A stretch of DNA of 64,000 nucleotides from Paractinoplanes tereljensis (GTDB lineage: Bacteria; Actinomycetota; Actinomycetes; Mycobacteriales; Micromonosporaceae), in contig NZ_BOMY01000016.1 in NCBI RefSeq assembly GCF_016862435.1, positions 62,001 through 126,000 on the forward strand, read 5' to 3'. Position 1 is the stretch's first letter. Each line of letters begins with the position of its first letter. This document shows, piece after piece, positions 9,466 to 18,109 of this stretch. Under the pieces are notes generated by a model. The model saw only the letters and a program-made list of their open reading frames with translations, was not told where the DNA came from and ran no database searches. The translations under genes and the position numbers were made by a program.

Positions 9466-11086
9466 GGAGCAGGTGCACCATCTCGAGGAAATCCTGCTCT
9501 ATGTCCTGATAACCGTGGCCGTCATCGTGGCGACCCGGTGGGTTTCCCGCCGGACCGGGCTTCCCTCGGCCGCGCTGCTCACCATCGTCGGCATCGTCTA
9601 TGCCTTCCTGCCCGGGGAGAACATTCCGCTCAACCCGGAACTGATCCTCACCCTGGTGATCCCGCCGCTGCTCTACAACGCGGCGCTGGACTCCTCCCTG
9701 CTCGACATCCGGCACAACCTGCGCATCGTGATCAGCCTCTCGGTGCTGCTGGTGCTGGCCACCGCGATGCTTGTCGGCGTCGGTTTCCACCTCTGGGTGG
9801 CCGGGGCGACGCTCGCCGCCGGGGTGGCCCTGGGTGCCGCGATCGCCCCACCCGACCCGGTGGCCGCGCTCGCGGTCGGGCGCCGAGCCGGTCTGCCCGG
9901 CAACCTGATCACCCTGATCCAGGGCGAGGGCCTGCTCAACGACGCGACCGCGCTGACCATCCTGGCCGTCGCCATCGATTCGGTGGACGGCGTCGGGTTC
10001 TCCTTCCCGGTCGCGATCGGCCGGTTCGCGATGTCGGCGGCCGGCGGGGTGGTGGCCGGCGTGATCGTCGCCTACGCGGTGCGGCTGCTGCGCAACCTGC
10101 GCGAGGACCCGATCAGCGCCAACTCGATCTCGCTGGCCACCCCGTTCGCGGCCTACCTGCTCGCCGAGAGCGTGCACGTCTCCGGTGTGCTGGCGGTGGT
10201 GGTGGCCGGCCTGATCATCGGGCACAACGCGCCCCGGCACTCCACCGGCGCGAGCCGGCTGCAGACCAGCGCGGTCTGGCGGCTCGTCGACTTCGTCCTG
10301 GAAGGCTTCGTCTTCCTGCTCATCGGTCAACAGTTGCCGGAGGTCGTGGACCACCTGCACGAGTACGAGACCAGCACCATCGTGATCGCGGTGTCCGTCT
10401 CGGTCGGTGCCGTCCTGCTCCTGCGCCCGTTCTGGCTGGTGGTCACCCAGCTGCTGCCCAGCCGGATGCACGCCCGGCTCGGCGGCTCGTCGGACGGGCG
10501 TGAGGACAAGGCCCTCGACAAGCGCGAAGTGGTGGCGCTCAGCTGGGCCGGCACCCGCGGCGTCATCTCCCTCGCGGCGATCTTCACCCTGCACGAGAAC
10601 GTGCCGGACCGCGACCTGTTGCAGTTCTGCGCCTTCGTGGTCGTGCTGGTCACGCTGCTCGGGCAGGGGCTCACCTTCGCGCCGCTGGTGCGCTGGCTCG
10701 GCCTGCGCGCCAACAAGGCCGACCTGGCCCGGGAGCGCAACGAAGCCCGGTCGGCGGCGGTGCAGGCCGCGATCGACCGGCTCGACGAGATCAAGCAGGA
10801 GGAGCACGACCACATCGAGGACAAGGCCATCGAGAGCATGCGCAAGCAGCTGACGATCCGGCTCGAGCGGTACCGCCGGCGGCTCGACCTGATCGAACGG
10901 TCCGAGTCGGATGAGGTGCCGGTGTCCCCGCAGTACGAAGCCGCGCTCGTGGTGCGCCGCGAGGTGATCGACGCACAGCGCGAGGAGCTGCTGCGATGGC
11001 GGGACGCCGGCAACCTCACCGACGAGGGCTTGCGGGTGCTGGAGCGCGAGCTCGACCACGAGGAACGGCTCGCCGAACGTTCCTGA
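9464..11086 (+). CDS. CPA1-family Na+/H+ antiporter
   Basis: 540 residues. About 12 membrane helices fill residues 1-410, followed by a charged cytosolic tail (about 411-540) with coiled-coil character. Diagnostic CPA1 motifs are APPDPVAAL and GEGLLNDATAL, which holds the ion-binding Asp of the NhaP/NHE fold. It should exchange Na+ (or K+) for H+ across the membrane in pH or salt homeostasis. The ATG at 9464 lies inside the preceding terminator and has only a weak AGAAAG site; a GTG at 9473 is possible. The convergent ABC permease gene ends 6 bp beyond its stop. Confidence 0.93.
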   Translation: MEQVHHLEEILLYVLITVAVIVATRWVSRRTGLPSAALLTIVGIVYAFLPGENIPLNPELILTLVIPPLLYNAALDSSLLDIRHNLRIVISLSVLLVLATAMLVGVGFHLWVAGATLAAGVALGAAIAPPDPVAALAVGRRAGLPGNLITLIQGEGLLNDATALTILAVAIDSVDGVGFSFPVAIGRFAMSAAGGVVAGVIVAYAVRLLRNLREDPISANSISLATPFAAYLLAESVHVSGVLAVVVAGLIIGHNAPRHSTGASRLQTSAVWRLVDFVLEGFVFLLIGQQLPEVVDHLHEYETSTIVIAVSVSVGAVLLLRPFWLVVTQLLPSRMHARLGGSSDGREDKALDKREVVALSWAGTRGVISLAAIFTLHENVPDRDLLQFCAFVVVLVTLLGQGLTFAPLVRWLGLRANKADLARERNEARSAAVQAAIDRLDEIKQEEHDHIEDKAIESMRKQLTIRLERYRRRLDLIERSESDEVPVSPQYEAALVVRREVIDAQREELLRWRDAGNLTDEGLRVLERELDHEERLAERS

Positions 11087-11092
11087 CGTTTC

Positions 11093-12679
11093 CTAGTCGG
11101 GCAGGTTGCGCCGCCGCAGGCCGAACAGGCCGGCGGCGGCCAGCGCCGCCGCGACCACCAGCAGGGTGATCACCGGCGTCGCCGAGACGGTGCCGCCGGT
11201 GAGGTGCGGGACATGGGTGAACGGCGAGATGTCCAGCAGCCACTGGCTCGCCTGCAACGTCTGCCCCACCAGCAACACCAGCACGCAGATCACCGGGGCC
11301 GCCCAGGCGACCAGGGACAGCCGCGGCAGCAGCCCGAACAGCAGCACGGTCAGGCCGGCGAGCACCCAGACCGCGGGCAACTGCAGCATGGTGCCGCCGA
11401 GGATCCGGCCGAAGTTGCCGTCGGTGGCGACCAGGCCGGAGACCAGGCCCTCGGCGAACAGGGCCAGGGCCGGGCCGAGCAGCGCGAACAGCAGGTGGCT
11501 GGCGGCCCAGGCGAACCGGGAGACCGATGTGGTCAGCACCGCCTCGGCGTGCCCGGCAGTCTCCTCGTCGCGCAGCCGCAGGGTGGCCTGCACGCCGTAG
11601 CAGGCCGCGATCAGCCCGACCGTCCCGGCGATGCCGGCGAAGTAGCTGTCCAGCAGTTGGCCGGCGCCGTTGCCGCCGGCCAGCCGGTCGAAGATGTCGG
11701 TCAGGCCCTGGTTGGACTCGGCGATGTCCAGGACGCTGCCGCCGACCCCGCCGAAGATCAGGCCGAGCAGAGCGAACCCGGCCGTCCAGCCCAGCAGCAG
11801 GCCGCGGTGCAGTCGCCAGGCCAGCCCGAGCGGGTGACCCAGCCCGGCCGGCGCATTGGCCGGGCCCAGGCGCGACGCGACCAGTCCGTCGCCCAGGTCA
11901 CGGACCTTGCGCAGCTCGACCGCGACGTTGGTGGCGATCGCGGCGGCCAGCACCGACATCACCACCGGCCACCAGTTCACCGGCCCGTACGGGAAGATGT
12001 GCGTCACCCAGCCGAGCGGCGAGACCCAGGACAGCCAGGTCAGGCCGCCGTCGCCGATCGCCGAGATGTCGCCGCCGACCCGCAACGCGTACGCCACACC
12101 GAGCACCACCACCGCGATCGACCGGGCCGAGCGGGCGCTGCTGGTGAGCTGGGCGGTGATGGCGGCCACGGCCGCGAACATCAGGCCGCTGACGGTGAGC
12201 TCGGCGCCGAACGCCAGCGAGCCGCCGGTGTTACCGGTCTTTCCGGCCATCGAGACGAACGTGAGCAGTCCGATCAGCACGCTCGCGGTCGCCGTGACGA
12301 TAAGCGCGGCGGCCAGCTGCGCGTGCCGGCCGACCACCGTCGCGCCGAGCAGCTCGGTGCGACCGGCCTCCTCGTCGGCGCGGGTGTGCCGGATGACCGT
12401 GAGCAGCGCGGCCAGGCCGATCACCATCGGCACGAAGCCGACCCGCCAGCTGGTCAGCACCGCGAGCGAGTCGCCCTGGAGCAGTCCGTACAGGGCCACG
12501 AGCCCGGCGTTGTCGGTGCTGACCGAGGCGAACTGGATGCGCTCGGCGTCGGTCGGGAACAGGCCCTCGAAGGAGGCGTAGGTGCCGACGCCGAGCAGGC
12601 CGAACAGCAGGATCCAGAGCGGCAGGACGATCCGGTCGCGGCGCAGGATCAGCCGGATGAGCTTGGCGGTGCCGGTCAC
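11093..12679 (-). CDS. ABC exporter permease (antibiotic-export type)
   Basis: 528 residues with about 12 membrane helices. It looks like a tandem duplication of a six-helix unit: [19 protein letters not shown] near residue 100 recurs as [20 protein letters not shown] near residue 360. This is typical of actinobacterial permeases annotated as polyketide-antibiotic exporters. Its ATG overlaps the ATPase stop (ATGA), so the two are translationally coupled. With the ATPase it should form a drug-efflux ABC transporter; the substrate is unknown. Confidence 0.85.
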   Translation of the reverse strand: MTGTAKLIRLILRRDRIVLPLWILLFGLLGVGTYASFEGLFPTDAERIQFASVSTDNAGLVALYGLLQGDSLAVLTSWRVGFVPMVIGLAALLTVIRHTRADEEAGRTELLGATVVGRHAQLAAALIVTATASVLIGLLTFVSMAGKTGNTGGSLAFGAELTVSGLMFAAVAAITAQLTSSARSARSIAVVVLGVAYALRVGGDISAIGDGGLTWLSWVSPLGWVTHIFPYGPVNWWPVVMSVLAAAIATNVAVELRKVRDLGDGLVASRLGPANAPAGLGHPLGLAWRLHRGLLLGWTAGFALLGLIFGGVGGSVLDIAESNQGLTDIFDRLAGGNGAGQLLDSYFAGIAGTVGLIAACYGVQATLRLRDEETAGHAEAVLTTSVSRFAWAASHLLFALLGPALALFAEGLVSGLVATDGNFGRILGGTMLQLPAVWVLAGLTVLLFGLLPRLSLVAWAAPVICVLVLLVGQTLQASQWLLDISPFTHVPHLTGGTVSATPVITLLVVAAALAAAGLFGLRRRNLPD

Positions 12680-13572
12680 TTCTCGTCACTCCGCTGGTAC
12701 TGCCTCAGGAACAGCTCCTCGAGCGACGGCGGCTGGCTGACCAGGCTGCGCACGCCCACCTTGACCAGGGTCTGCAGGGCCGGTTCGAGCGCGTCGGTGT
12801 CCACATCGAAGCGGACCTTGCCGTTGTCGGTGCGGAAGTCGTGTATGCCCGGCATGGTAGCCAGCCCGTCCGGCGGGCCGGACAGCTCGGCCTGGATCGA
12901 GGTACGGGTCAGGTGGCGCAGGTCGGCCAGGCTGCCGGTCTCCACCGTCCGGCCCTCCCGGATGATGGTGAGCCGGTCACAGAGCGCCTCGACCTCGGCG
13001 AGAATGTGACTGGAGAGCAGCACGGTGCGGTCACCCCGCCGTTTCTCCTGCAGGATCACCTCGCGGAAGACCTCCTCCATCAGCGGGTCGAGGCCGCTGG
13101 TCGGCTCGTCCAGGATGAGCAGCTCCACATCGGACGCCAGCGCCGCGACCAGGGCGACCTTCTGCCGGTTGCCCTTCGAGTAGGTGCGGCCCTTCTTGCG
13201 TGGATCGAGCTCGAACCGGTCGAGCAGCTCCTTCTTGCGGGCCGGGTCGAGACCGCCACGCAGCCGGCCGAGCAGGTCGATCACCTCGCCGCCGGTCAGA
13301 CTCGGCCACAACGTGACGTCGCCCGGCACGTACGCCAAGCGTTTGTGCAGTTCGGTGGCCTGCGCCCACGGGTCGCCGCCGAGCAGGCTCGCCCGGCCGC
13401 CGTCGTGCCGCATCAGCCCGAGCAGGATGCGAATGGTGGTGGTCTTCCCGGCGCCGTTCGGGCCCAGGAAGCCGTGCACCTCTCCGGTGCGTACCTTGAG
13501 GTCGAGCCCGTCCAGGGCGGCGACCTGGCCGAATCGCTTGATCAATCCCTCGGCATCGATGGCCTCGGTCAT
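12676..13572 (-). CDS. ABC exporter ATP-binding protein
   Basis: 298 residues. Walker A is [10 protein letters not shown], Walker B is [12 protein letters not shown] and the switch His is in LLSSHIL. The signature reads YSKGNRQKV instead of LSGGQ, a variant common in this DrrA/NatA-like exporter subgroup. A C-terminal extension (about 220-298) is typical of drug-export ATPases. The gene lies 2 bp after the TetR gene and overlaps the permease by 4 bp, giving a three-gene operon. Confidence 0.92.
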   Translation of the reverse strand: MTEAIDAEGLIKRFGQVAALDGLDLKVRTGEVHGFLGPNGAGKTTTIRILLGLMRHDGGRASLLGGDPWAQATELHKRLAYVPGDVTLWPSLTGGEVIDLLGRLRGGLDPARKKELLDRFELDPRKKGRTYSKGNRQKVALVAALASDVELLILDEPTSGLDPLMEEVFREVILQEKRRGDRTVLLSSHILAEVEALCDRLTIIREGRTVETGSLADLRHLTRTSIQAELSGPPDGLATMPGIHDFRTDNGKVRFDVDTDALEPALQTLVKVGVRSLVSQPPSLEELFLRQYQRSDEK

Positions 13573-13574
13573 GG

Positions 13575-14180
13575 TTACTCCTCGGGGGTCTGAAAACGGA
13601 CAATTGCCCCGCGCAACTGCTCCGCCTGCTCCGGGGTGACGAGTGGATGCGAAAAGATGTCCAAGGAAGCGGACAGCATGCGGCCCCAGCCCTCGGGCTC
13701 GGCGGTGTTGACGCCGAGGACGCGCGACAGCTGGTCACCCATGGTGAACATGGACATCTTCATGACGCAGAGGACCGCGGAGTAGGCCCGCGGGTCAGCC
13801 ACCTTCAGATCGGTGCTGCGCACCCACTGCTCGCCATAATCGACAAGCCGGTCGAAGAGGACCTGGGCAGTGGGTGAGCCGTCCACCAGCGATCGGATCA
13901 GGTAGCGCTGCATGCGCAGCCACTCCGGCTCGATCCGGTTGAGGGACGGGAACTCCATGAACCGGGTCTGGACGCCGGTGAGCTCGCTGACCACGAACTC
14001 GTCGCAGGCGTCGCGCAGACCCTCCTTGGAACCGAAGTGGTGCCGCAGCAGCCCGGAGGAGACGCCGGCCTTCAGCGCGATGTCGCGGATGGTGGCACCG
14101 TCGATGCCGCGATCGGCGAAGAGCTCGATCGCGGCATCCCGGATGCGGGCTCGCGCGGTCAGATCATGCGGGCTACTCAC
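13575..14180 (-). CDS. TetR-family repressor of the ABC exporter
   Basis: 201 residues. The N-terminal TetR HTH ([35 protein letters not shown]) is followed by a helical ligand-binding domain. It is the first gene of the operon with the exporter, so it most likely autoregulates and is released by an exported drug; this is inference from context. The GTG start at 14180 abuts a palindromic operator at 14182-14199, leaving no room for a ribosome site, so the message may be leaderless. Confidence 0.9.
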   Translation of the reverse strand: MSSPHDLTARARIRDAAIELFADRGIDGATIRDIALKAGVSSGLLRHHFGSKEGLRDACDEFVVSELTGVQTRFMEFPSLNRIEPEWLRMQRYLIRSLVDGSPTAQVLFDRLVDYGEQWVRSTDLKVADPRAYSAVLCVMKMSMFTMGDQLSRVLGVNTAEPEGWGRMLSASLDIFSHPLVTPEQAEQLRGAIVRFQTPEE

Positions 14181-14181
14181 G

Positions 14182-14199
14182 CGTGTAGCGTACTACACG
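14182..14199. promoter_or_regulatory. Palindromic operator at the TetR start
   Basis: CGTGTAG (14182-14188) and CTACACG (14193-14199) form a perfect 7-bp inverted repeat around CGTA, with a further GTGTGTAGCGT half-site at 14201-14211. It is one base from the TetR start codon, a classic place for autorepression. Confidence 0.6.
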
Positions 14200-14210
14200 G
14201 GTGTGTAGCG

Positions 14211-15092
14211 TCAATCCTGCGTAGCGGAGTTGATCGATGCGGCCTTGACCGCGCCACTGCCCAGATTCCAGCGTTGCAGCAGGTCGGTGTACGCCCCGGT
14301 GCTGATCACCCGGTCCAGCGCACCCTTCACCGCGTCGCGAAGCTGACTGTTGCCCTTGGCGAACGGGATGCCGATCAGCCCCGGCTCGTACTGGGCGGCC
14401 GACGCCAGCTCGTAGTAGTTGCTGGTCCGGGTGTCGGTGGTGAGGTAGGTGGCGGCCGGGAAGTCGTTGAGCACCGCGACCGCCCGCCCGGTCCGCAACT
14501 GCAGCAGCGCGTCCGCATTCGTCGTGTATTCGTTGATCTCCATCGGCCGGTCGCCGCAGCCGCTCTGCGACCGGTGCAGCAGATCGGCCTGGATGGTGCC
14601 CTTCTCGATCGCCACCACGTTGCCGCACAGGTTGGTCAGGTCGGCGATCTCGTGCGGGTTGCCGCGCTGCACGATGATCGTCGAGCCGGCCGCGAAGTAG
14701 TCGACGAAGTCGGCCTTCTTCTCCCGCTCGGCGGTGTCGGTCATCGCCGACAACACCCCCTCGTAGGTGCCGTCGGCCACCTTGTCCAGGGCGGTCTGGA
14801 ACGGGCCGGTGACGATCTGGACCTTGATGCCGAGAACCTGGCCGATCGCGTCGGCAAGATCAGGTTCAAAGCCGATGATCGTACGGCCGTCGGCCGCGAA
14901 CGACTCCATCGGCGCGTAACTGGCATCGGTGACGAAGCGGATGTACCCGCGATCGCGCACCGCCTGCGGCAACGAGTCGTGCAGCGCCTGGTCGAACGTC
15001 ACCGTGCCGGTGCTGCCGGCCGTGCTGTCCTTCTTGTCGCCACAGCCCGCGAGGAGCGTGAGGGCGAGCGCCGAGACCATCAGCTTCTTCAT
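14211..15092 (-). CDS. Amino-acid-type solute-binding lipoprotein
   Basis: 293 residues. Signal peptide with lipobox LLAGC (Cys17), then an SBP_bac_3 fold (IRFVTDASYAPMESF, IIGFEPDLADAIGQVLGIKV, GVLSAMTDTAEREKKADFVDYF). Homologues deliver polar amino acids to ABC importers, but no permease or ATPase gene is present here. The ATG at 15092, with GGAGG upstream, overlaps the stop of the GGDEF-EAL gene (ATGA), so the two are made together. The context suggests it feeds a ligand signal to that sensor rather than a transporter; this is inference. Confidence 0.88.
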   Translation of the reverse strand: MKKLMVSALALTLLAGCGDKKDSTAGSTGTVTFDQALHDSLPQAVRDRGYIRFVTDASYAPMESFAADGRTIIGFEPDLADAIGQVLGIKVQIVTGPFQTALDKVADGTYEGVLSAMTDTAEREKKADFVDYFAAGSTIIVQRGNPHEIADLTNLCGNVVAIEKGTIQADLLHRSQSGCGDRPMEINEYTTNADALLQLRTGRAVAVLNDFPAATYLTTDTRTSNYYELASAAQYEPGLIGIPFAKGNSQLRDAVKGALDRVISTGAYTDLLQRWNLGSGAVKAASINSATQD

Positions 15093-17050
15093 CGGATCGC
15101 TTCCTCCGGCATCGGTACGGATATCTGCGCCCACGGCATCGGCCGTGAGTAGTAATAGCCCTGCGCTTCGTCGCAGCCCGCCGCCGCGAGCCAGGCCGCG
15201 ATCTCCGCGGTCTCCACACCCTCGGCGGTCGCCCGACAGCCGAGCCCCTGCGACAACGCGATCACCGCGTGCACGATCGCCTGGTTCTCCGCCTCGTCGA
15301 GCACCGTCGCCACGAACGTCCGGTCGATCTTCAACTCGACCAGCGGCACCCCGCGCAGCCGTTCCAGGCTGGTGTAGCCGGTGCCGAAGTCGTCCACCGA
15401 GAAACCGACCCCGCGGTCGGCGAGCCGCCGGATCGCGGCCAGCGCGGTCACCTTGTCGTCGACCATCGCGGTCTCGGTGATCTCGATGATCAGCCGGTCC
15501 GGGGCGGTGCCGAACTCGGCCAGCAGCGACTCCACCATCCCCGCGAAATCGGCCGACTGGACGTTGCGGGCCGACACGTTCACCGACACCGTCCAGTCCC
15601 GGCCGGCCGCCGTCCACGCCGCCTGATCGGCCAGCGCCCGGCGCAGCACCCAGGCGGTCAGCGGCTCGATCAGGCCGGACTGCTCGGCCGCCGGGAGGAA
15701 CTCCGACGGCGGCAACAGCCCGCGCTCCGGGTGCTGCCAGCGCACCAGCGCCTCCACCCCGCAGATCGAGCCGTCGCCCAGCCTGATCTTCGGCTGGTAG
15801 AACAGCACCAGTTCGTCACGCTCCAGGGCGTGCCGCAGTTCGGCCTGCACCATCAGCCACTGCGTCGGGTGGCTGGTGCGCTCGCCGGTGTAGACGACGA
15901 TGTCGGCGGTGCCGCGCTTGCCCTGATACATGGCCGCGTCGGCGTGCCGCAGCAGCTCCTCCACGTCGTTGCCGTGCTCCGGGAAGAACGCGATGCCGAA
16001 ACTCGCCTCGATGCTCAACGGCACCCCGTCCAGGACCACCTCACCGGTCACCGAGGTGCGCAGGGACTCGAGCATCTCGCGTACCTCATCGGCACCCAGC
16101 CCCGGCAGAATCAGAGCAAATTCGTCGCCGCCCAGCCGGGCCACGGTGTCCTGCGGCCGCAGGCCGCCCCGCAACCGCGCGGTGATCACCCGCAGCAACT
16201 CGTCGCCGGCGTGGTGGCCCAGGGTGTCGTTGACCTCCTTGAACCGGTTGAGGTCGACCACCACGACGGCGCCACCCTTTTCGTCTTTCAGGGCGGCCGT
16301 GGCCTGCTGCCGGAACGCTTCCCGGTTCGGCAGCCCGGTGAGCGCGTCGTGCAGCGCCTCGTGCTCCTGCCGCGCGGCGTACCGGCGCAGCGACCGGGTC
16401 GTCGACCAGGAGATCAGGCCGAGCGCCAGGTAGAGCAGGCCCAGACCGCCACCGAGCCGCCAGTAGGTGACCACCATCTGCTCGTGCAGCCGCTGGGCGA
16501 TCTTGTCGTACGGCAGATAAAGCTCGAGAACCCCGATCGCCTCACCGGAGGCCCGCGCGAACACCGGTTGCAACACCCGGATGATCTGCCCACCGGCCGC
16601 CGAGTCATCCGCCACCATGGTGGCCACCGCCGACCCGACGGTCGCCGACCGGAACGCCGAATCCGACACCGGCACCCCACCCGAGGTGGACCCGTCATCC
16701 GAGTAGACGACCTGCCCGGCGAAGTTACGCAGCCGCATCCGCAGCACCGACCCGTGATAGAGCGCCAGGTCGGTGGCCTTGGCCAGCGATTCCCGTTGAT
16801 CCTCGGTAAGCCCACGGGCCAGATCGGCGTCATCGAGCGCCGGCGCCACCGCCATCTCGGCGATCACCGCGGCTTGCGCCATACCTTGGTCCTGCCCCTG
16901 CTTGGTGGCGTCGTCGTGCACGCCGTTGAGCAGCAACGTGGCCAACGCCCCAAGCGGCAACAGACTGACCACGAGATATTGCGCGAACAGCCGCGACCCA
17001 GACCCCCGCGACCAGACCCCGCCGCCCGCCGCCCACCTCCGCGTCCCCAC
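15089..17050 (-). CDS. Membrane GGDEF-EAL c-di-GMP enzyme
   Basis: 653 residues. TM1 at about 20-43, an extracytoplasmic sensor to about 190, TM2 at about 195-215, then GGDEF and EAL domains. The cyclase motif GGDEF is intact, with an RPQD inhibitory site five residues before it. The EAL domain keeps GVEALVRW, NVSARN, EITET, DDFGTGYTSL and EGVET, so both synthesis and hydrolysis of c-di-GMP look possible. GTG start at 17050 with a weak ribosome site. It is operonic with the binding lipoprotein downstream. Confidence 0.93.
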   Translation of the reverse strand: MGTRRWAAGGGVWSRGSGSRLFAQYLVVSLLPLGALATLLLNGVHDDATKQGQDQGMAQAAVIAEMAVAPALDDADLARGLTEDQRESLAKATDLALYHGSVLRMRLRNFAGQVVYSDDGSTSGGVPVSDSAFRSATVGSAVATMVADDSAAGGQIIRVLQPVFARASGEAIGVLELYLPYDKIAQRLHEQMVVTYWRLGGGLGLLYLALGLISWSTTRSLRRYAARQEHEALHDALTGLPNREAFRQQATAALKDEKGGAVVVVDLNRFKEVNDTLGHHAGDELLRVITARLRGGLRPQDTVARLGGDEFALILPGLGADEVREMLESLRTSVTGEVVLDGVPLSIEASFGIAFFPEHGNDVEELLRHADAAMYQGKRGTADIVVYTGERTSHPTQWLMVQAELRHALERDELVLFYQPKIRLGDGSICGVEALVRWQHPERGLLPPSEFLPAAEQSGLIEPLTAWVLRRALADQAAWTAAGRDWTVSVNVSARNVQSADFAGMVESLLAEFGTAPDRLIIEITETAMVDDKVTALAAIRRLADRGVGFSVDDFGTGYTSLERLRGVPLVELKIDRTFVATVLDEAENQAIVHAVIALSQGLGCRATAEGVETAEIAAWLAAAGCDEAQGYYYSRPMPWAQISVPMPEEAIR

Positions 17051-17110
17051 ACGGCCGCTCTATCGTCTCGGTTGCCATTCGGTTGAGAAAAAGTTCCCAA
17101 CAACCCCCGC

Positions 17111-17168
17111 GTTCGGGAATCCCCCTTTCTCCGCCGCCAGCGGAAACCCCGAATAACCCGAACACCCA
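17111..17168. repeat. 58-bp palindromic element, copy 1
   Basis: Matches 19186-19243 at 47 of 58 positions by hand alignment. Outer inverted repeat GTTCGGG (17111-17117) with CCCGAAC (17157-17163); inner TCCGC (17130-17134) with GCGGA (17140-17144). The last 18 bases (17151-17168) are identical in both copies. It lies about 60 bp upstream of the GGDEF-EAL start. Confidence 0.75.
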
Positions 17169-17196
17169 GCGGCCGCCGAGCGGAAAAGTTTGCCAA

Positions 17197-17235
17197 AAAC
17201 GGCCGGTTTTACTGAATCAGTAAAACCGGCCGTTT
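17197..17235. terminator. 19-bp perfect inverted repeat (terminator)
   Basis: AAACGGCCGGTTTTACTGA (17197-17215) and its exact complement (17217-17235) are separated by one base. It lies 28 bp after the nucleotidyltransferase stop and before the GGDEF-EAL promoter region, so it most likely terminates leftward transcription of the AbiE-like pair. A regulatory palindrome is the alternative. Confidence 0.65.
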
Positions 17236-17263
17236 CAGAAAAACCCCAGCTCAGAGTAGCGGC

Positions 17264-18109
17264 CTAGGCCAGCGCGGTGAGTAGGTCTCGGGCCAACAGC
17301 GACGTTGACAGGGCCACCGTCACCGGATCGCCGATTCCCTCCTCTGCACGCCCGGCCATCATCGGCACGAGTGCCTGCGGGCCGGGCGCGGCCAGCTCAG
17401 CTATCTCCTCAAGTGCGTGCGCTGTGGTCGACGCACTGATCGGATCGGCCAGAAGACGGCGAAAACTCTCCGCCAGCGGCTCGGTCTCCAGCGCGACCAG
17501 GATGCGGTACATATCGTGCGCGTCTTTGTCGACAAGACGACGAGGTGTGTCGATCCGCTCGGCGATCTTGTAAGTCTTCGCGACCAGGAGCGCGGCGGGC
17601 CCAGCCACCCTGGCCTCGAAGGAACGCGGGTCGGCCGGATCGAGCGCGTTGACCTTCTCCACCGTGCTGTCGACCAGGGTTGCTTCCAGGCCGCGAGCAC
17701 GGCGCATGGCCCGGCGATCGTGCGGCGGCACACGCGCACCACGAGCGTTGGGCCCACCGGCCCCGGCGAAGGATTCCGGGACCATGAGATCGACCGGAAT
17801 GCCGTCCACGTTCACCCATGCTCCGGGCTGCCCGTGGCGTGGATCCGGCACGAAGCCGGCGGCCCTCATCGCCGCTTCCACGCGCGGATCCTCACCCAGT
17901 GTCCGCGGATCTATCGCCAGGTCGCTGTCCTTGGTCGCCTCGGCGAGAGCCACCTGGGCTCGGCCCGTTCGCAGGTAGACGGCCTGGGCACCGATGACGA
18001 CCACCGCGGCGCGGTGCTCCGCCAGGGCTTCGAGCGCGTCCAGCATGACGGATCGCGATCTGACCAGCAGGTCTGCGGGACGGCTACCCGGCCCGCCAGG
18101 AATCCTCAT
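17264..18109 (-). CDS. AbiEii-like nucleotidyltransferase (putative toxin)
   Basis: 281 residues. Motifs of the AbiEii/MenT-type nucleotidyltransferase fold are visible: VVIGAQAVYLRTG, the metal-binding pair in TKDSDLAID, a third Asp in IPVDLMVP, then LLVAKTYKIAER and DKDAHDMYRIL, which matches motif IV of AbiEii. In the family these enzymes are toxins of type IV toxin-antitoxin or abortive-infection systems that modify RNA. The ATG at 18109 lies 26 nt inside the upstream AbiEi-like gene. Toxicity and targets are inferred, not shown. Confidence 0.7.
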   Translation of the reverse strand: MRIPGGPGSRPADLLVRSRSVMLDALEALAEHRAAVVVIGAQAVYLRTGRAQVALAEATKDSDLAIDPRTLGEDPRVEAAMRAAGFVPDPRHGQPGAWVNVDGIPVDLMVPESFAGAGGPNARGARVPPHDRRAMRRARGLEATLVDSTVEKVNALDPADPRSFEARVAGPAALLVAKTYKIAERIDTPRRLVDKDAHDMYRILVALETEPLAESFRRLLADPISASTTAHALEEIAELAAPGPQALVPMMAGRAEEGIGDPVTVALSTSLLARDLLTALA

